From: Ministeria vibrans ATCC 50519
Lineage: Eukaryota; Opisthokonta; Filasterea
NCBI GenBank assembly: GCA_943704425.1
Contig: CALSCP010002792.1
Span: 53,627-117,626, forward strand
Length of the DNA stretch: 64,000 nt
Reading direction: 5' to 3'
Shown: one piece after another, positions 62,444 to 64,000 of the stretch
How the letters are laid out: each line of letters starts with the position of its first letter
Numbering within the stretch: the first letter of the stretch is position 1
Position numbers and translations under genes: made by a program
The notes under the pieces: generated by a model
Databases searched by the model: none
What the model was told of the DNA's origin: nothing
What the model saw: only the letters and a program-made list of their open reading frames with translations

Positions 62444-63718
62444 TTATTCAAGGGAGTCGTCAACTTGGTTCCTGGCGCCCACCGTGGTGACTGGGTGTTG
62501 CTGCTGCATCTGCTGAGCATGCGCCAAAGAGCGCTGCAACTGCGCCTGAGCCGATGACTGGGGAGGAGGCTGCGGGCCCGGCGGAGCAGGCAACAATGCA
62601 TTGCTTGTGGCAGGATCATTTGTAGAGGGAGTGGGAGTGGTGTGAGTGGTGGCAAGCAGAGTGGGCGCGCCAGCCATGGAGGGCATGGGCACTGCCACCG
62701 CAAACAGCGGGTCGTCTTCGGGATACCCTCGCGCATTCAGAAAGCTATAGTGTTCATTACGAGAGAGAGAGAGATTAAGAGTGTGTGACGCGCGTGAGAT
62801 GTGACGGTACCTTTCTCGTCTTGGTCCGAATATGATAATAGTAAAGTTGGTGATGAAGTTACCATAGACATGGGAATGGGGAGGAGGAGGAGGGATGCCT
62901 GCTCTGCGGTGGCGGGCCGGCTGTGCATGGCCCATTTTGATCTGAGTGTGGGAGTGGGTGGGGTGAGTGAGTGCGATTTGAGACCGTGTGTGTCACTTTT
63001 GCGCGTGGAATACTGTACACACTCACGCAGTTGGTCTCTCTCTTTGTCTGTCTCGTTGTCTCTTAATGATTCCCTTGGTCCCCTCTCTGTCTCTCTCGGA
63101 AAGTGGTCTGTACCTCTTCGTTTGTGGTGAGGCTTGAGCAGGCTAGGTAGGTGTGGAAGCAGGAGAGCCCCAGGACCGACCAGATGGCCATAAAGGTGAA
63201 CAGTGCGACAATGGCTGCTCCCCATGCGTGCCGTAGGGCCGCCACAAACGGTGATGATTGGCCGTTGGCGGAGTTTTGGTGCGAGAGGAGCACTAGGTGA
63301 GTGATGGAGAGGGAGAAAAGAAAGAGCGCCAGAACGGTCGTTGATGTGACAAAGAGGTAGAAAAATCGATAGTTGCGCTCGCCGACGCAATTTCCAATCC
63401 ACGGACAGTGATGATCGAATACCGTGCAGCATGCATCGCATTCGCTGCAGTGGCTCGTGCGCGGCGGTCGCCAGATTTTGCAGGTGTAGCAGTACTTCAA
63501 ATTGGCTTTCTGACCACTGTGCAGAGTCGTCTCGCGCGTGCGTGGTTGCGAGCCAAGAGCCACACCGTCGGCCAGCGCCCGCACATCGGCCACATTGGAC
63601 CAGGCGCTGCATTGAGACTCATCCACTTGCGAACGAGGAAGAAAGCCCGGGTCGGTCGATGCGGCACGAAACAGATTCACAAGCGACTGGAAGAGCAAGA
63701 AGACAAAGGCAAAGGGAA
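62444..63718 (-). CDS. DHHC palmitoyltransferase, 5' partial
   Basis: Exons 63718-63114, 62941-62811 and 62744-62444 join in phase to about 345 residues. The DHHC cysteine-rich domain is complete: YCYTCKIWRPPRTSHCSECD, then CTVFDHHCPWIGNCVGERNY. It is preceded by one membrane helix and a TDPGFLPRS segment (the DPG motif) and followed by two more helices. The TTNEEIK motif (TTxE) and NFITN segment follow. The C-terminus is Pro/Gln-rich. It attaches palmitate to cysteines of membrane proteins, and motif spacing resembles ZDHHC9/14/18-type enzymes. Exon 63718 starts after CCATCCCAG in phase 1; the first membrane helix and start codon are upstream, beyond the GA repeat and window end. Confidence 0.9.
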
Positions 63719-63759
63719 CTGGGATGGAATGAGGACGAAACACATACATCATAGAGAAA

Positions 63760-64000
63760 GAAAGAAAGAGAGAAAGAGATTGAGAGAGAGTTTGAGAGTT
63801 TGAGAGAGTTTGAGAGTTTGAGAGAGTTTGAGAGTTTGAGAGAGAGAGTTTGAGAGAGTTTGAGAGAGTTTGAGAGAGTTTGAGAGAGAGTTTGAGAGAG
63901 AGAGAGAGTTTGAGAGAGAGAGAGAGAGAGTTTGAGAGAGAGAGAGAGAGTTTGAGAGAGAGAGAGAGTTTGAGAGAGAGAGAGAGAGAGTGTGAGAGAG
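63760..64000. repeat. (GAGAGTTT)n repeat at window edge
   Basis: Irregular GAGAGAGTTTGAGAG units fill the right end of the window, within the intron upstream of the DHHC gene's first visible exon. Confidence 0.9.

Overview
The window is nuclear DNA of a eukaryote, almost certainly a free-living flagellated protist. Nearly every gene is split by short GT-AG introns, intergenic gaps are often only 100-400 bp, and introns are full of simple repeats. Four genes point to a working cilium: IFT54/TRAF3IP1, BBS6/MKKS, dynein regulatory complex protein DRC10/IQCD and a TTLL tubulin-modifying ligase. MND1 and MSH6 point to meiosis and mismatch repair. I cannot name the species. The gene content (ACBD3, RIC1, a fibrocystin-L-like receptor, a metazoan-style HEPN-NACHT gene) resembles relatives of animals, but that is inference. 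Exon joins below were worked out by eye from homology, splice dinucleotides and phase bookkeeping; no transcript data were used.

Layout. 1-6585 (-): partial giant fibrocystin-L-like surface protein. 6712-8335 (+): ACBD3-like Golgi protein. 8462-9710 (-): PINX1. 9907-12317 (+): IFT54. 12391-17478 (-): LRR/EGF-like receptor with a degenerate kinase domain. 17620-20201 (+): glycerol kinase. 20587-21943 (-): fatty-acid elongase. 22194-23861 (+): BBS6. 24559-27306 (+): TTLL. 28400-32839 (+): RIC1, 3' truncated. 33012-33414 (-): CTU2, 3' truncated. 33941-35332 (+): zinc-finger protein. 35872-36555 (-): NF-YB. 36735-41250 (+): MSH6, truncated before its ATPase. 41423-42266 (+): 3' half of an SLC35E3-like transporter. 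42367-44046 (-): DRC10. 44448-45608 (+): P5C reductase. 46001-50624 (+): HEPN-NACHT-membrane protein. 50806-53067 (-): cytochrome P450. 53203-54899 (+): TBP. 55281-56205 (-): R-SNARE. 56461-57706 (-): MND1. 57979-60057 (-): SAP/Cys-rich protein. 60388-62145 (-): VPS9 Rab-GEF. 62444-63718 (-): DHHC palmitoyltransferase, 5' end outside the window.

The most interesting gene is the one at 46001-50624. One two-exon gene encodes a Cys-rich HEPN domain with an intact R-x4-H motif, a full NACHT ATPase, and a long polytopic membrane region where NLR proteins usually carry repeats. It looks like a membrane-tethered relative of NLR/STAND immune switches.

Two cautions. First, at three places genes are cut off exactly where a simple repeat sits: poly-T near 6650, (AT)n near 32930 and (GT)n near 41380. 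In the third, the two halves are out of phase. These are best explained as assembly misjoins, so gene order across these points should not be trusted. Second, the window is a mix of ordinary housekeeping genes, not operons; neighbours rarely share a pathway. Trafficking genes (ACBD3, RIC1, R-SNARE, VPS9, DHHC), cilium genes and nuclear genes are interspersed.
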